Of a stretch of DNA of 64,000 nucleotides, positions 15,958 to 24,426 are shown one piece after another. The stretch lies in NCBI RefSeq assembly GCF_017084525.1, contig NZ_CP070950.1, forward strand, positions 1,116,001 to 1,180,000, read 5' to 3'. Within the stretch, counting starts at the first letter, position 1; each line of letters begins with the position of its first letter. The notes beneath the pieces were generated by a model. The model searched no databases, had not been told where the DNA came from, and saw only the letters and a program-made list of their open reading frames with translations. Position numbers and translations under genes: made by a program. Origin of the DNA: Conexibacter sp. SYSU D00693 (lineage in GTDB: Bacteria > Actinomycetota > Thermoleophilia > Solirubrobacterales > Solirubrobacteraceae).

Positions 15958-16614
15958 CTACCCCGCGCCTGTGGCGGCGGCGATGGTCCGCAGGGCGTCA
16001 CCCGGGCTGCCGGCCCCGAACACGGCCGACCCGGCGACGAAGAGGCTGGCGCCCGCGTCAGCGCACGGACCGGCCGTCTGCGCGTCGACCCCGCCGTCGA
16101 CCTCGACCTCCTTGTCGGGGCCGACGATCGCCCGCAGGCGCTCGAGCCGGCCCAGCGACGCCGGGATGAAGCGCTGGCCGCCCCACCCCGGGTTGACGGT
16201 CATCAGCAGCGCGAGGTCGACCTCGACCTCCTCGAAGACCGTGAGCGGCGTGGCGGGGTTCACCGCCAGGCCGGCGCGGCAGCCGTGCTCGCGGACGAGG
16301 TCGAGCGTGCGGTGCACGTGCGCGGTGGCCTCGGCGTGGAAGGTGATGCCGCTCGCCCCGGCGCTCGCGAACGCCTCCACCTGGCGCTCCGGGTCGGCGA
16401 TCATCAGGTGCACGTCGAGGTCGACGTCGGCGAAGCGCCCGCGCAGCGCCTCGACGACGAGCGGGCCCATGGTGATCGGCGGCACGAAGCGGCCGTCCAT
16501 GACGTCGACGTGGATGACGCTCGCGCCCGCGTCGACGACCTCCTGGACCTGCTCGCCCAGGCGGGCGAAGTCGGCGGACAGGATGCTCGGGGCGATGCGG
16601 CGTGTCGGCGGCAA
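15958..16614 (-). CDS. rpe: ribulose-phosphate 3-epimerase
   Basis: A 218-residue TIM-barrel enzyme that interconverts ribulose 5-phosphate and xylulose 5-phosphate in the pentose phosphate pathway. Family signatures are IAPSILSADFARL near the N-terminus, HVDVMDGRFVPPITMG (metal-binding His and catalytic Asp), HLMI, MTVNPGWGGQRFI and the second catalytic Asp in EVDGGVD. The start is TTG (16612-16614), which gives the usual family N-terminus. Length is typical. It is the last gene of the run priA, def, fmt, rsmB, zinc ribbon, rpe. Confidence 0.95.
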   Translation of the reverse strand: MPPTRRIAPSILSADFARLGEQVQEVVDAGASVIHVDVMDGRFVPPITMGPLVVEALRGRFADVDLDVHLMIADPERQVEAFASAGASGITFHAEATAHVHRTLDLVREHGCRAGLAVNPATPLTVFEEVEVDLALLMTVNPGWGGQRFIPASLGRLERLRAIVGPDKEVEVDGGVDAQTAGPCADAGASLFVAGSAVFGAGSPGDALRTIAAATGAG

Positions 16615-16633
16615 GGGCGCGGGAGCCTAGCCG

Positions 16634-16855
16634 TCAGACCGCGATGAGCATCGAGCCGCCGCAGTGGTTGCAGACGGTCGTCGCGGTCGAGGCCATCCGG
16701 ACGATGGTCGAGTGCTCGCCGCACTCGGGGCAGACGGAGCGCAGCTCGAAGCGGTGCAGGCAGTTCACGCACCGGTAGCGCCCCGGCAGGGTCGTCGGGC
16801 GAAGCCAGGGCTCACCGCAGCCCGGACAGCGCAAGCTGACCTTCTCAGGCAGCAT
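16634..16855 (-). CDS. small four-CxxC zinc-ribbon protein
   Basis: A 73-residue protein with four CxxC knuckles (RCPGCGE, RCVNCLH, VCPECGE, VCNHCGG), enough for two zinc sites. The first two and last two pairs could each form a zinc ribbon. The start overlaps the end of rsmB by 11 bp, so it is translationally linked to an rRNA methyltransferase. Small zinc ribbons often bind RNA or act as assembly factors. Function is not known. Confidence 0.75.
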   Translation of the reverse strand: MLPEKVSLRCPGCGEPWLRPTTLPGRYRCVNCLHRFELRSVCPECGEHSTIVRMASTATTVCNHCGGSMLIAV

Positions 16856-18026
16856 CGCGGGCAGTGTAGAAGCCGTCGGTGTCGTCCTCGGACGGCAGCG
16901 TGCGCCAGTGCTCCGCGCCGGCGACGCGCTCCTCCTGCGGGGAGAGCGTGCAGACCGAGTACACGAGCGTCCCGCCGGGCTTGAGCGCCTCGCGGGCGCG
17001 GGCGACGACCTCCTCCTGGATGCCGACGAGCCGCTCGATCGCCTCGGGCGTCACGCGCCAGCGCAGGTCCGGGTGCGTGCGCAGGGTCCCGAGGCCGCTG
17101 CACGGCGGGTCGCAGAGGACGCGGTCGTACGGGCCGCCGGCGATCGGGTCGCGGGCGTCCTGCTCGAGGACCCGGACGCATGTCGCGTGCAGGCGCTGGG
17201 CGTTGGCGCGCAGCGCCTTGGCGCGCTGCGGATGGACCTCGACCGCGACGACCTCCCCGCGGTCCTGCATGAGCGCCGCGAGGTGCGTCGTCTTGCCGCC
17301 GGGCGCGGCGCAGAGGTCCAGGACGCGCTCGCCGGGCTGGGGGTCGACGGTGCGCGCCACCCGCTGGGAGGCGCGCGACTGGGGCGTGATCGCGCCGGCG
17401 CGGTAGAGCGGGTGGGCCAGGACGTCCATCGGGCCGTCGACGACGAGCGCGTCGTCCTCGCGGCGGCCGTCGAGGTCGACGGGCGTGCCGGCGAGCGGGT
17501 TGACCCGCAGGGCGAGCTCGGCGGGCTCGTTGTCGGCGGCCAGCAGGGCGCGGGTGCGCGCAGCTCCGAGCCAGTCCCACCACAGCTCGACGAGCCAGCG
17601 CGGGTGGCTGTGGCGGATCGCGGCGCCGGCCGGGGTGTCGTCGGCCGGGAGCCCGAGGCCCTCGCGCTGGACGCGACGCAGGACGGCGTTGACGAGCTTG
17701 GCCCCGGGCGAGGGCTTGGCGAGCTCGACGGACTCGGCGACCGCGGCGTGCGGCGCCACCTCGGTGAACAGCAGCTGGTAGAGGCCGAGGTGCAGCGCGG
17801 CGCGCACCGGCGGGTCGAGCTTGCGGTTGGCGAGGCGGTCGACCGCCCAGTCCAGGGTGCCGCGGCGCTGGACGGCGCCGAAGGCCAGGCGCTTGGCCAG
17901 CGCCCGCTCGCGCGGGTCCAGGCCCTGCGCCTCGCCGTGCAGCGCGCGATCGGCGAAGGCGCCGTCCTGGAGGGTGCGGCGCACCACCGCGTGGGCGGCG
18001 CGGCGGGCGGGGGTCGCGGCAGGCAC
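16845..18026 (-). CDS. rsmB: 16S rRNA m5C967 methyltransferase
   Basis: A 393-residue protein. A NusB-like RNA-binding domain (about 1-130) precedes the SAM-dependent RNA m5C methyltransferase domain. LCAAPGGKTTHLA is motif I. DPPCSGLGTLR contains the release cysteine and YSVCTLSP the nucleophilic cysteine. I chose GTG 18026, which gives the usual VPAxTPARRAA-like start and leaves space for the divergent gene at 18073. An in-frame extension to 18143 would overlap that gene. It sits in the usual def-fmt-rsmB context. Confidence 0.93.
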   Translation of the reverse strand: MPAATPARRAAHAVVRRTLQDGAFADRALHGEAQGLDPRERALAKRLAFGAVQRRGTLDWAVDRLANRKLDPPVRAALHLGLYQLLFTEVAPHAAVAESVELAKPSPGAKLVNAVLRRVQREGLGLPADDTPAGAAIRHSHPRWLVELWWDWLGAARTRALLAADNEPAELALRVNPLAGTPVDLDGRREDDALVVDGPMDVLAHPLYRAGAITPQSRASQRVARTVDPQPGERVLDLCAAPGGKTTHLAALMQDRGEVVAVEVHPQRAKALRANAQRLHATCVRVLEQDARDPIAGGPYDRVLCDPPCSGLGTLRTHPDLRWRVTPEAIERLVGIQEEVVARAREALKPGGTLVYSVCTLSPQEERVAGAEHWRTLPSEDDTDGFYTARDAA

Positions 18027-18072
18027 GTCAGACCGATGGTAGGTGCGTCGGGATCGCGGGAACACGACGGCC

Positions 18073-18306
18073 ATGGCCCAGCGCTCCTCCATGGCCCTCG
18101 TCACGGCGCTCACCGCCCTCGTGGCGGCGATGGTGCTCGTCACCGGGGTCGAGGGGACCTCCCCCGTCTTCCTGGCCGGGTCGGTGGTCCTGCTCGTGCT
18201 CCTGGCGCTCGTCCTGGGCGACCTGCGCCGGGAGGAGCGCGAGCGGCGCGAGGCGCACCACGCCCGCCGGCGCGAGGCGCAGAACCGCCGGCTGGCGGCG
18301 AGCTAG
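18073..18306 (+). CDS. small two-helix membrane protein, unknown
   Basis: A 77-residue protein with two hydrophobic segments (about 6-28 and 33-52) and a highly charged Arg/Glu-rich tail (EERERREAHHARRREAQ). I chose ATG 18073, close to the first helix. An upstream in-frame start at 18043 is possible. It lies on the opposite strand between rsmB and fmt, which are normally adjacent. Its TAG overlaps the fmt stop on the other strand (shared CTAG). No family recognised. Confidence 0.6.
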   Translation: MAQRSSMALVTALTALVAAMVLVTGVEGTSPVFLAGSVVLLVLLALVLGDLRREERERREAHHARRREAQNRRLAAS

Positions 18307-19163
18307 GCGGCGGGCGCCAGGGCGCCCGCGGCGGGCTGGGCCTCGCCGCGCCCACGGACGTAGTCGGCGTAGGCCATCGGGCGGCCCCCGGGCGGCTGGA
18401 CCTCGAGCAGGCGCAGGCGGCCGTCGCCGGCCACCTCGGCGCGCTGGACGCCCAGCTTCGTGCCGTCGGCGAGCTCGAGGCGGGCGCCCACGTGCGGGTG
18501 CAGCGCACGGACCACGTCCACGAGCTCCCGGGCGGGCCTGGCGAGGTCGAGGTCGCGATCGGCCGCGGTGACCTTCTCCGCGTAGGTCACGCCGTCCTCG
18601 GGCTGCTCGGCGAACGGCGGGCGCTCGTCGAGGGCCTGGAGCAGCAGCCGGGCGCTGAGCGCCTCGAGCCGCTGGGACAGCGAGGCGAAGTCGTCGTCGG
18701 GGAGGATCGGCTCGCGCTCCTGCAGGCAGACCGGGCCGCTGTCCAGCCCGGCCGTCACCCGCATGATCGAGACGCCGGTCTGCGCGTCGCCGGCCATGAT
18801 CGCCCGCTCCACCGGCGCCGCGCCGCGCCAGCGCGGCAGCAGCGACGGGTGGACGTTGAGCAGCTCGTGCTCGGAGAGCAGCGGCTCCTTGAGCAGCGCG
18901 CCGAACGCGCAGACGACCACGGCCTCGGGCCGCTGCGCGGCGATGCGGGCGCGGGCGTCGTCGTCGTTGACCGACGCGGGCTGGAAGACCTCGATGCCGA
19001 GCTCCCGCGCGGTGTCGGCGACCGGCGGCGGCGCGAGCTTGCGTCCGCGGCCCTTGGGCGCGTCGGGCCGGGTCACGACGAGCGACGGGCGATGCGGGCT
19101 CCCGGCCAGCCGGCGCAGGACGGCCGCGGCGAAGTCGCTCGTGCCGAGGTAGACCGTCGCCAA
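18303..19163 (-). CDS. fmt: methionyl-tRNA formyltransferase
   Basis: A 286-residue enzyme that formylates initiator Met-tRNA. The N-terminal formyltransferase domain has VYLGTSDFA, the catalytic LLNVHPSLLPRWRGAAP (Asn and His) and GLDSGPV (Asp). The C-terminal OB-like domain starts at about 200. The start codon is TTG 19161-19163. It lies 6 bp after def, the enzyme that later removes the formyl group. Confidence 0.95.
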   Translation of the reverse strand: MATVYLGTSDFAAAVLRRLAGSPHRPSLVVTRPDAPKGRGRKLAPPPVADTARELGIEVFQPASVNDDDARARIAAQRPEAVVVCAFGALLKEPLLSEHELLNVHPSLLPRWRGAAPVERAIMAGDAQTGVSIMRVTAGLDSGPVCLQEREPILPDDDFASLSQRLEALSARLLLQALDERPPFAEQPEDGVTYAEKVTAADRDLDLARPARELVDVVRALHPHVGARLELADGTKLGVQRAEVAGDGRLRLLEVQPPGGRPMAYADYVRGRGEAQPAAGALAPAA

Positions 19164-19169
19164 GGCGGG

Positions 19170-19766
19170 CTAGGCGGCCTGGCCGTCGAGCGCTGCGCGC
19201 AGGACGCGCATGGCCTGCTTGCGCTGGTCGCGCGGCGTGCGGTCGAGGATGAGGACGCCGTCGAGGTGGTCCATCTCGTGCTGGATCACCCGGGCCTCGA
19301 GGCCGCTGGCCTCGATGAGCAGCGGGGCGCCCGTCGGGTCCTGCGCACGGACGCGGACGTAGACCGGGCGCTCGACGTCGACCTGCACCCCGGGCAGCGA
19401 GAGGCAGCCCTCCTCGGCCCACTCCTCCTCCTTGGAGGACCACTCGAGGACCGGGTTGACCAGCGCGTTGATGGGGCTGTCGTGCTCGACGCGGTAGACG
19501 AGGAGGCGATGCGGGATGCCGACCTGGGTGGCGGCCAGGCCGATGCCCAGCGCGTCGTGCATGAGGCCCCCCATGCGGGCGACCTCGTCGCGCAGCGCCT
19601 GGTCGAAGTGCTCGACCTCGCGCGCCCTGGTCTTCAGGACCGGGTCGCCGAACTGGCGCACGTGCGCGAGCGCGGCGCGGCGGCGCGCCGCGACCTCGGG
19701 GTCCAGGCGCGGGGCCTCGGCCTCCTCGTCGGGGGCGACCTCGACGGTGTCGGGCTGGTCGGCCAT
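19170..19766 (-). CDS. def: peptide deformylase
   Basis: A 198-residue metallohydrolase that removes the N-formyl group from new proteins. All three motifs are present: GIGLAATQ (motif 1), EEGCLSL (motif 2, metal-binding Cys) and HEMDH (motif 3, two metal-binding His and the catalytic Glu). The acidic N-terminal extension (about 1-35, DTVEVAPDEEAEAP) is longer than usual. I chose ATG 19766. It is separated from priA by the frameshifted SDR gene and a palindrome. Confidence 0.95.
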   Translation of the reverse strand: MADQPDTVEVAPDEEAEAPRLDPEVAARRRAALAHVRQFGDPVLKTRAREVEHFDQALRDEVARMGGLMHDALGIGLAATQVGIPHRLLVYRVEHDSPINALVNPVLEWSSKEEEWAEEGCLSLPGVQVDVERPVYVRVRAQDPTGAPLLIEASGLEARVIQHEMDHLDGVLILDRTPRDQRKQAMRVLRAALDGQAA

Positions 19767-19803
19767 CGCCCCCCAGGGTATCCGCGTCCCTAGGTTCGAC
19801 GGC

Positions 19804-20558
19804 ATGAGCTTCGACACGACGTACGCCGGTCGCCGCGCCGTGGTGGTCGGCGGCACGCACGGCATCGGCCTGGCCATCGCCCAGCGGCTCGTCGACGGTG
19901 CAGCAGAGGTCCTCGTCACCGGCCGCGACGCCGCGAAGGTGGCCGAGGCGGCCGCCGCGCTGGGGCCGGCGGCGACGGGGCTGGCCGGCGACGTGACCTC
20001 CGAGGACCACCGCAGCGCCCTGGCCGAGCGGGCGGGCGAGGTCGACGCCGTCTTCGTGAACGTGGGCATCGCGGAGGTCGAGCCGTTCGCCGAGGTCAGC
20101 GAGGCCTCGGGGACCGCCAGTTCGACGTGAACGCCAAGGGCGCGTTCTTCACCGCCCAGCGGCTCGTCGGGCAGGTCCGGCCCGGCGGCGGGATCGTCTT
20201 CACCACCCTCATGGCCCGCACGGCGGCGCCCGGCGACGCGGTCTACAGCGCCACGAAGGCCGCGGTCCGCGCGTTCGCGTTCTCGCTGGCCGCCGAGCTC
20301 GTCGGCGACGCCATCCGGGTGAACACCGTCGCGCCGGGGTTCATCGACACGCCGACCTTCGGCGTCGCCGGGATGACCGACGAGGAGCGCGCCGCGGCGT
20401 ACGAGGAGGGCCGCGCGGCCACCCCGATGGGCCGCCTCGGCGACGCCGACGAGGTCGCCCGCGCCGCCGTCTTCCTCGCGCTCGAGGCCACCTTCACCAC
20501 CGGGACGGAGCTGGTCGTCGACGGCGGCGTGTCGACCGTCGCCGTCCCCGCCGCATGA
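19804..20558 (+). pseudogene. short-chain dehydrogenase/reductase, interrupted by a one-base frameshift
   Basis: The first part (ATG 19804 to a TGA at 20128-20130) has the NAD(P)-binding [12 protein letters not shown]. The second part (20127-20558, possible GTG start overlapping that TGA) has the catalytic YSATK and [12 protein letters not shown]. Restoring one T next to 20109 turns TCG-GGG-ACC into TCG-TGG-GAC. That reads through as [12 protein letters not shown], the expected SDR sequence, so one base has been lost (or mis-sequenced). The residue 13 before the catalytic Tyr is Thr instead of the usual Ser. The gene lies in reverse orientation between priA and def. A TAGGTT box 7 bp before the ATG may be a -10 for a leaderless transcript. 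Confidence 0.8.
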
Positions 20559-20578
20559 ACGGTGCCAGGCACCGTTCA
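20556..20578. repeat. REP-like perfect palindrome holding both flanking stop codons
   Basis: The sequence TGAACGGTGCC-A-GGCACCGTTCA has perfect 11-bp arms around one base. Its left end (TGA, 20556-20558) is the stop of the SDR gene. Its right end (TCA, 20576-20578) is the stop of priA on the other strand. GGTGCCTGGCACC-type palindromes recur as dispersed repeats in many bacteria. It may also serve as a bidirectional terminator. Confidence 0.8.
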
Positions 20579-22618
20579 CTGGGGGTCGACGTCGACGCTG
20601 AAGGACGCGCGCTTGTGCTCCCGGCCGCCGGCGACGGCGCGCACGGCGGCGTCGACCGCCGCGATGGCCGGGGCGCGGTCGGGCGCCTTCACGACGACCT
20701 GGGCGCGCTCGCGGCCGCGCAGGCGGAACAGCGGGGCCGGGCCGAGCGCCGGGACCCCGTCGAGGTGGTCCTTGACCGCCTGGGCGGCCGCGAGCGGGAC
20801 GCCGGCGTCCGGGCTGGAGCAGACGATCCGGATGAGCGTGCTGAACGGCGGGTAGCGCAGGGCGCGCCGGCGCTCGAGCTCGCCGCGCAGGAAGCCGTCG
20901 CTGTCGTGCTGGGCGGCGAAGGCGATGGCGGGCGCGTCCGGGTCGATCGTCTGGACGAGCACCCTGCCCCGGCCGCCGCGCCCGGCCCGGCCGGCGAGCT
21001 GCGTGACGAGGGCGAAGGTCCGCTCCTCGGCGCGGAAGTCCGGGAAGCGCAGCGTGCTGTCGGCGTCGACGACGACGCCGAGATCGACGTCCGGGAAGTC
21101 GTGGCCCTTGGCGACGAGCTGCGTGCCGACGAGGACGGCGCGGGGTGCGGCCTGGAAGGCGGCGAGCGTCCGGGCGGCGTCGGCCGTGGCGGCGTCGAGG
21201 CGGAAGACCGGGCGGTCGAGCGCGGCGAGCTCGGCCTCGAGGCGCTCGGTGCCCGTGCCGTGGCGGGCGATGGACACCGACCCGCACGCGGTGCACGCCT
21301 GCGGGATGCGCTCGCGGTGGCCGCAGTGGTGGCAGGCCAGCAGCCCGTCGTGGCGGTGCAGGACCAGCGCGACGTCGCACTGCGGGCACTGCCAGACGTG
21401 GCCGCAGGACCGGCAGGTGAGGAAGTTCGACCACCCCCGGCGGTTGAGCAGCACGATCGCCTTGCGCGCGTCGACGAGCGCCTCGTGCGTGCGCCGGTGC
21501 AGCAGGCCGCCCGCCTCGGTGAGGTCGACGACCTCGACGGGCGGCAGCGGCGCGCCGTCGGCGCGGCGGTCGAGCCGGATCCGGGTGAGCGTCGCCAGCG
21601 ACTCGGGCCGCGGCGTGGCGCTGCCGCACACCAGGACGGCGCCGTGGGCGCGGGCCCGGTGCTCGGCGACGAGCCGCGCGTCGTAGCGCGGGTCGCCCTC
21701 GTGCTTGTAGGAGCCGTCGTGCTCCTCGTCGACGACGACGAGCCCGAGGTCGGCCATCGGCGCGAACACCGCCGAGCGCGGCCCGACGCAGACGCGCGCC
21801 TCGCCGCTGCGCAGCCGCCGCCACTCGTCGTAGCGCTCGCCGGGGGACAGCTGGGAGTGCAGGACCGCCACGGTGTCGCCGAAGCGCTCGACGACGCGCG
21901 AGACCATCTGCGGCGTCAGCCCGATCTCGGGGACCAGGACCAGCACTGCCCGCCCCTCGGCCAGGGTCGTGGCCGCCGCGCGCAGGTAGACCTCGGTCTT
22001 GCCCGAGCCGGTGATGCCGTGCAGCAGCAGCCGCTCCCCGGGCCGTGCGCCCTCGATGCGCCGGAGCGCCGCCGCCTGGTCGGCGTTGAGCGCCGGCGGC
22101 TCGCGCCGCGTGCCGACCGCGACGTGCTCGGGCGCGCGGCGCACGCCGCGCGGCGCGATCTCCACCAGCCCGCGGCCCTCGAGCCGGCGCAGCGCCTGCA
22201 GGTCCTTGCCCGTCGGCCGCGGCAGCGTCGCCAGGAGCGCCCGCTGGTTGTCGGTGAGCCGCTCGCCCTCCTCGGGCGCGCGGGCGGCGTGGGCCCACAG
22301 CTCGGTGCGCTCCTTGACCCCCCGCGGCGGCAGGACGAGGCCGAGGCCGCGCGCCGGCGTCGAGCAGTACTCGCGCGCCATCCACAGCGCGAGGTCGACG
22401 AGGTCCGGCGGGACCCGGTCGGGCAGCACCCGGATGGGCTGCGCGAGGTCGTGCTCGGAGCGGTCGGCGAGCTCGGTGACCACGGCCCGCAGCGTCTGGT
22501 GGCCGAACGGGACCTCGAGCACCGTGCCGACCTGCGCCCCGTCCGGGCGCGCGTAGTCGAACGGCCCGCGCAGCGCCCGAGCCGTCGTCAGCGGCTCGAC
22601 ACGGACCACGGACGTCAC
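20576..22618 (-). CDS. priA: primosomal replication-restart protein PriA
   Basis: A 680-residue protein from GTG 22618. The N-terminal 3'-DNA-binding domain (about 1-100) precedes a winged-helix region. The helicase part has LLHGITGSGKTEVY (Walker A), VVVDEEHDGSYK (DEEH box) and GSATPRPES. Cysteine knuckles form the zinc-binding region (CRSCGHVWQCPQC, CHHCGHRERIPQACTAC). Motifs V/VI follow (LVGTQLVAKGHDFPDVDL, QLAGRAGRGGRGR). It is full length, and Walker A is intact, unlike in some actinobacterial PriA proteins reported as inactive helicases. It restarts stalled replication forks. It ends inside the palindrome at 20556-20578. Confidence 0.93.
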   Translation of the reverse strand: MTSVVRVEPLTTARALRGPFDYARPDGAQVGTVLEVPFGHQTLRAVVTELADRSEHDLAQPIRVLPDRVPPDLVDLALWMAREYCSTPARGLGLVLPPRGVKERTELWAHAARAPEEGERLTDNQRALLATLPRPTGKDLQALRRLEGRGLVEIAPRGVRRAPEHVAVGTRREPPALNADQAAALRRIEGARPGERLLLHGITGSGKTEVYLRAAATTLAEGRAVLVLVPEIGLTPQMVSRVVERFGDTVAVLHSQLSPGERYDEWRRLRSGEARVCVGPRSAVFAPMADLGLVVVDEEHDGSYKHEGDPRYDARLVAEHRARAHGAVLVCGSATPRPESLATLTRIRLDRRADGAPLPPVEVVDLTEAGGLLHRRTHEALVDARKAIVLLNRRGWSNFLTCRSCGHVWQCPQCDVALVLHRHDGLLACHHCGHRERIPQACTACGSVSIARHGTGTERLEAELAALDRPVFRLDAATADAARTLAAFQAAPRAVLVGTQLVAKGHDFPDVDLGVVVDADSTLRFPDFRAEERTFALVTQLAGRAGRGGRGRVLVQTIDPDAPAIAFAAQHDSDGFLRGELERRRALRYPPFSTLIRIVCSSPDAGVPLAAAQAVKDHLDGVPALGPAPLFRLRGRERAQVVVKAPDRAPAIAAVDAAVRAVAGGREHKRASFSVDVDPQ

Positions 22619-22643
22619 CGGGCCAGGGTAGGGTCGGGAGGCG

Positions 22644-23123
22644 ATGGACCTCCACGCGGGCGAGACCGTCGTCTTCGACGGCCATCCGAGCTGGCGCTCG
22701 ACCATGGGCTTCTACCTCAAGGGCCTGGCCCTGGTGCTCGTCGTCGGCGCGATCGTCTTCGTCGCCGTCGACGAGGTCGCCGGCGGCGTCGCCGCCTTCG
22801 TCCTCTTCGACACGGTGGTCCTCCTCGGCCTGCTCAAGCGCGCCGCGACGCGCTACGTCATCACGACCGAGCGCCTGCACATCCGCCGCGGCATCCTCAG
22901 CCGCGCGACGCAGGAGACCCGCATCGAGCGCGTGCAGAACGTCAACACGCAGCAGTCGATCCTCGAGCGCCTCCTGCAGGTCGGCACCGTCGACTTCGAC
23001 ACCGCCGGCACCGACGACTCCGAGTTCCGCTTCACCGGTGTCGCCGACCCCGAGGACGTGGTGCGCGCCGTCGACCGCGCCCAGCGCGAGGGGTCGGCGG
23101 GGACGCCGGCCCCGACCGCCTGA
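22644..23123 (+). CDS. PH-domain membrane protein (YdbS/bPH2-like)
   Basis: A 159-residue protein. Two hydrophobic segments (about 22-60) are followed by a bacterial PH domain with TRYVITTERLHIRRGILSR and IERVQNVNTQQSILERLL, signatures of the bPH_2 family. These are membrane proteins of poorly known role, sometimes linked to envelope stress or antimicrobial resistance. A TAGGGT box 9 bp before the ATG and a GGGAGG Shine-Dalgarno-like stretch precede the start. It is divergent from priA with only 25 bp between. Confidence 0.85.
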   Translation: MDLHAGETVVFDGHPSWRSTMGFYLKGLALVLVVGAIVFVAVDEVAGGVAAFVLFDTVVLLGLLKRAATRYVITTERLHIRRGILSRATQETRIERVQNVNTQQSILERLLQVGTVDFDTAGTDDSEFRFTGVADPEDVVRAVDRAQREGSAGTPAPTA

Positions 23124-23133
23124 GGACGACGAA

Positions 23134-23153
23134 GGGCGGCCCGCCGGCCGCCC
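23134..23153. terminator. bidirectional terminator hairpin between the PH-domain gene and metK
   Basis: The arms GGGCGGCC and GGCCGCCC (8 bp, perfect) enclose the 4-nt loop CGCC, midway between two convergent stop codons. No clear U-tract follows, as is common in GC-rich genomes. Confidence 0.65.
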
Positions 23154-23183
23154 CTCGCACGACGTCTGGTGTGTCCGGCGGCG

Positions 23184-24413
23184 CTAGGCGCTGGCCGGCG
23201 CGGAGAGGCCCGCGGCCTCGGCGAGGACCGCGGCCTTGTCGGTGCGCTCCCAGGTGAAGTCCGAGTCCTCGCGGCCGAAGTGGCCGTAGGCGGCGGTCTT
23301 CTGGTAGATCGGGCGGTGGAGCTTGAGCTCCTCGCGGAAGGCGCCCGGGCGCAGGTCGAAGTGCTCGTCGACGAGCTGGGCGATCGTGCCGCGGCCGACC
23401 TTCTCGGTGCCGAACGTCTCGACCATGACCGAGACGGGGTGCGCGACGCCGATGGCGTAGGCGACCTGGACCTCCGCGCGGTCGGCGAGGCCGGCGGCGA
23501 CGAGGTTCTTGGCGACCCAGCGCGCCGCGTAGGCGGCCGAGCGGTCGACCTTCGACGGGTCCTTGCCCGAGAACGCGCCGCCGCCGTGGCGGGCCATGCC
23601 GCCGTAGGTGTCGACGATGATCTTGCGGCCGGTCAGGCCCGCGTCGCCGACGGGGCCACCGATGACGAAGCGGCCGGTCGGGTTCACGAGGAACGACTTG
23701 CGCAGCTTGCCCGCGTCGTAGAGGTCCTTGGGCAGGACCGGCTCGACGACGTGCTCCCAGAGGTCGTCCGGGATGAGGGACTCGGCGCCCTCCTTGTGCT
23801 GCGTGGAGATCAGGAGCTTCTCGATCTCGACCGGCTTGCCGTCGCGGTAGCGGACGGAGACCTGGGTCTTGCCGTCGGGACGCAGGTACGGGACGACCTC
23901 GGCCTTGCGGACGTCGGCGAGGCGCTTGGCCAGGCGGTGGGCCAGCGAGATCGGCAGCGGCATGAGCTCCGACGTCTCGTTGGAGGCGTAGCCGAACATC
24001 ATGCCCTGGTCGCCGGCGCCGGCGATGTCGAGCTCGTCGTCGTCGCCGGGCTGCGTGCGCTTCTCGAGCGCGGTGTCCACGCCCTGGGCGATGTCGGCCG
24101 ACTGCTTGTCGATCGCGTTGAGGACCGCGCAGGAGTCGGCGCTGAAGCCGAGGTCGGCGTCGGTGTAGCCGATCTTGCGGATCGTCTCGCGGGCGATCTC
24201 CTGGATGTCGACGTACGTCGACGTGGAGATCTCGCCCGAGACGACGACGAGACCCGTGTTCACGAGGGTCTCACAGGCCACGCGGCCCAGCGGGTCCTCG
24301 GCGAGGACCGCGTCGAGCACGCCGTCGGAGATCTGGTCGGCCACCTTGTCCGGGTGGCCCTCCGTCACCGACTCGGAGGTGAAGAGGTACTCGTTGTCGC
24401 CGTAAGAGGTCAT
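23184..24413 (-). CDS. metK: S-adenosylmethionine synthetase
   Basis: A 409-residue enzyme making SAM from ATP and methionine. Signatures are [16 protein letters not shown] near the N-terminus, the catalytic-loop region [12 protein letters not shown], and [19 protein letters not shown], the P-loop-like family signature. Length is typical. A TAATCT box (minus strand, 24424-24429) overlaps the der stop and may be a -10 for metK itself. SAM made here supplies the methyltransferases in the window. No SAM riboswitch fits in the 13-bp gap. Confidence 0.96.
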   Translation of the reverse strand: MTSYGDNEYLFTSESVTEGHPDKVADQISDGVLDAVLAEDPLGRVACETLVNTGLVVVSGEISTSTYVDIQEIARETIRKIGYTDADLGFSADSCAVLNAIDKQSADIAQGVDTALEKRTQPGDDDELDIAGAGDQGMMFGYASNETSELMPLPISLAHRLAKRLADVRKAEVVPYLRPDGKTQVSVRYRDGKPVEIEKLLISTQHKEGAESLIPDDLWEHVVEPVLPKDLYDAGKLRKSFLVNPTGRFVIGGPVGDAGLTGRKIIVDTYGGMARHGGGAFSGKDPSKVDRSAAYAARWVAKNLVAAGLADRAEVQVAYAIGVAHPVSVMVETFGTEKVGRGTIAQLVDEHFDLRPGAFREELKLHRPIYQKTAAYGHFGREDSDFTWERTDKAAVLAEAAGLSAPASA

Positions 24414-24426
24414 TGGTCGGTCGAGA

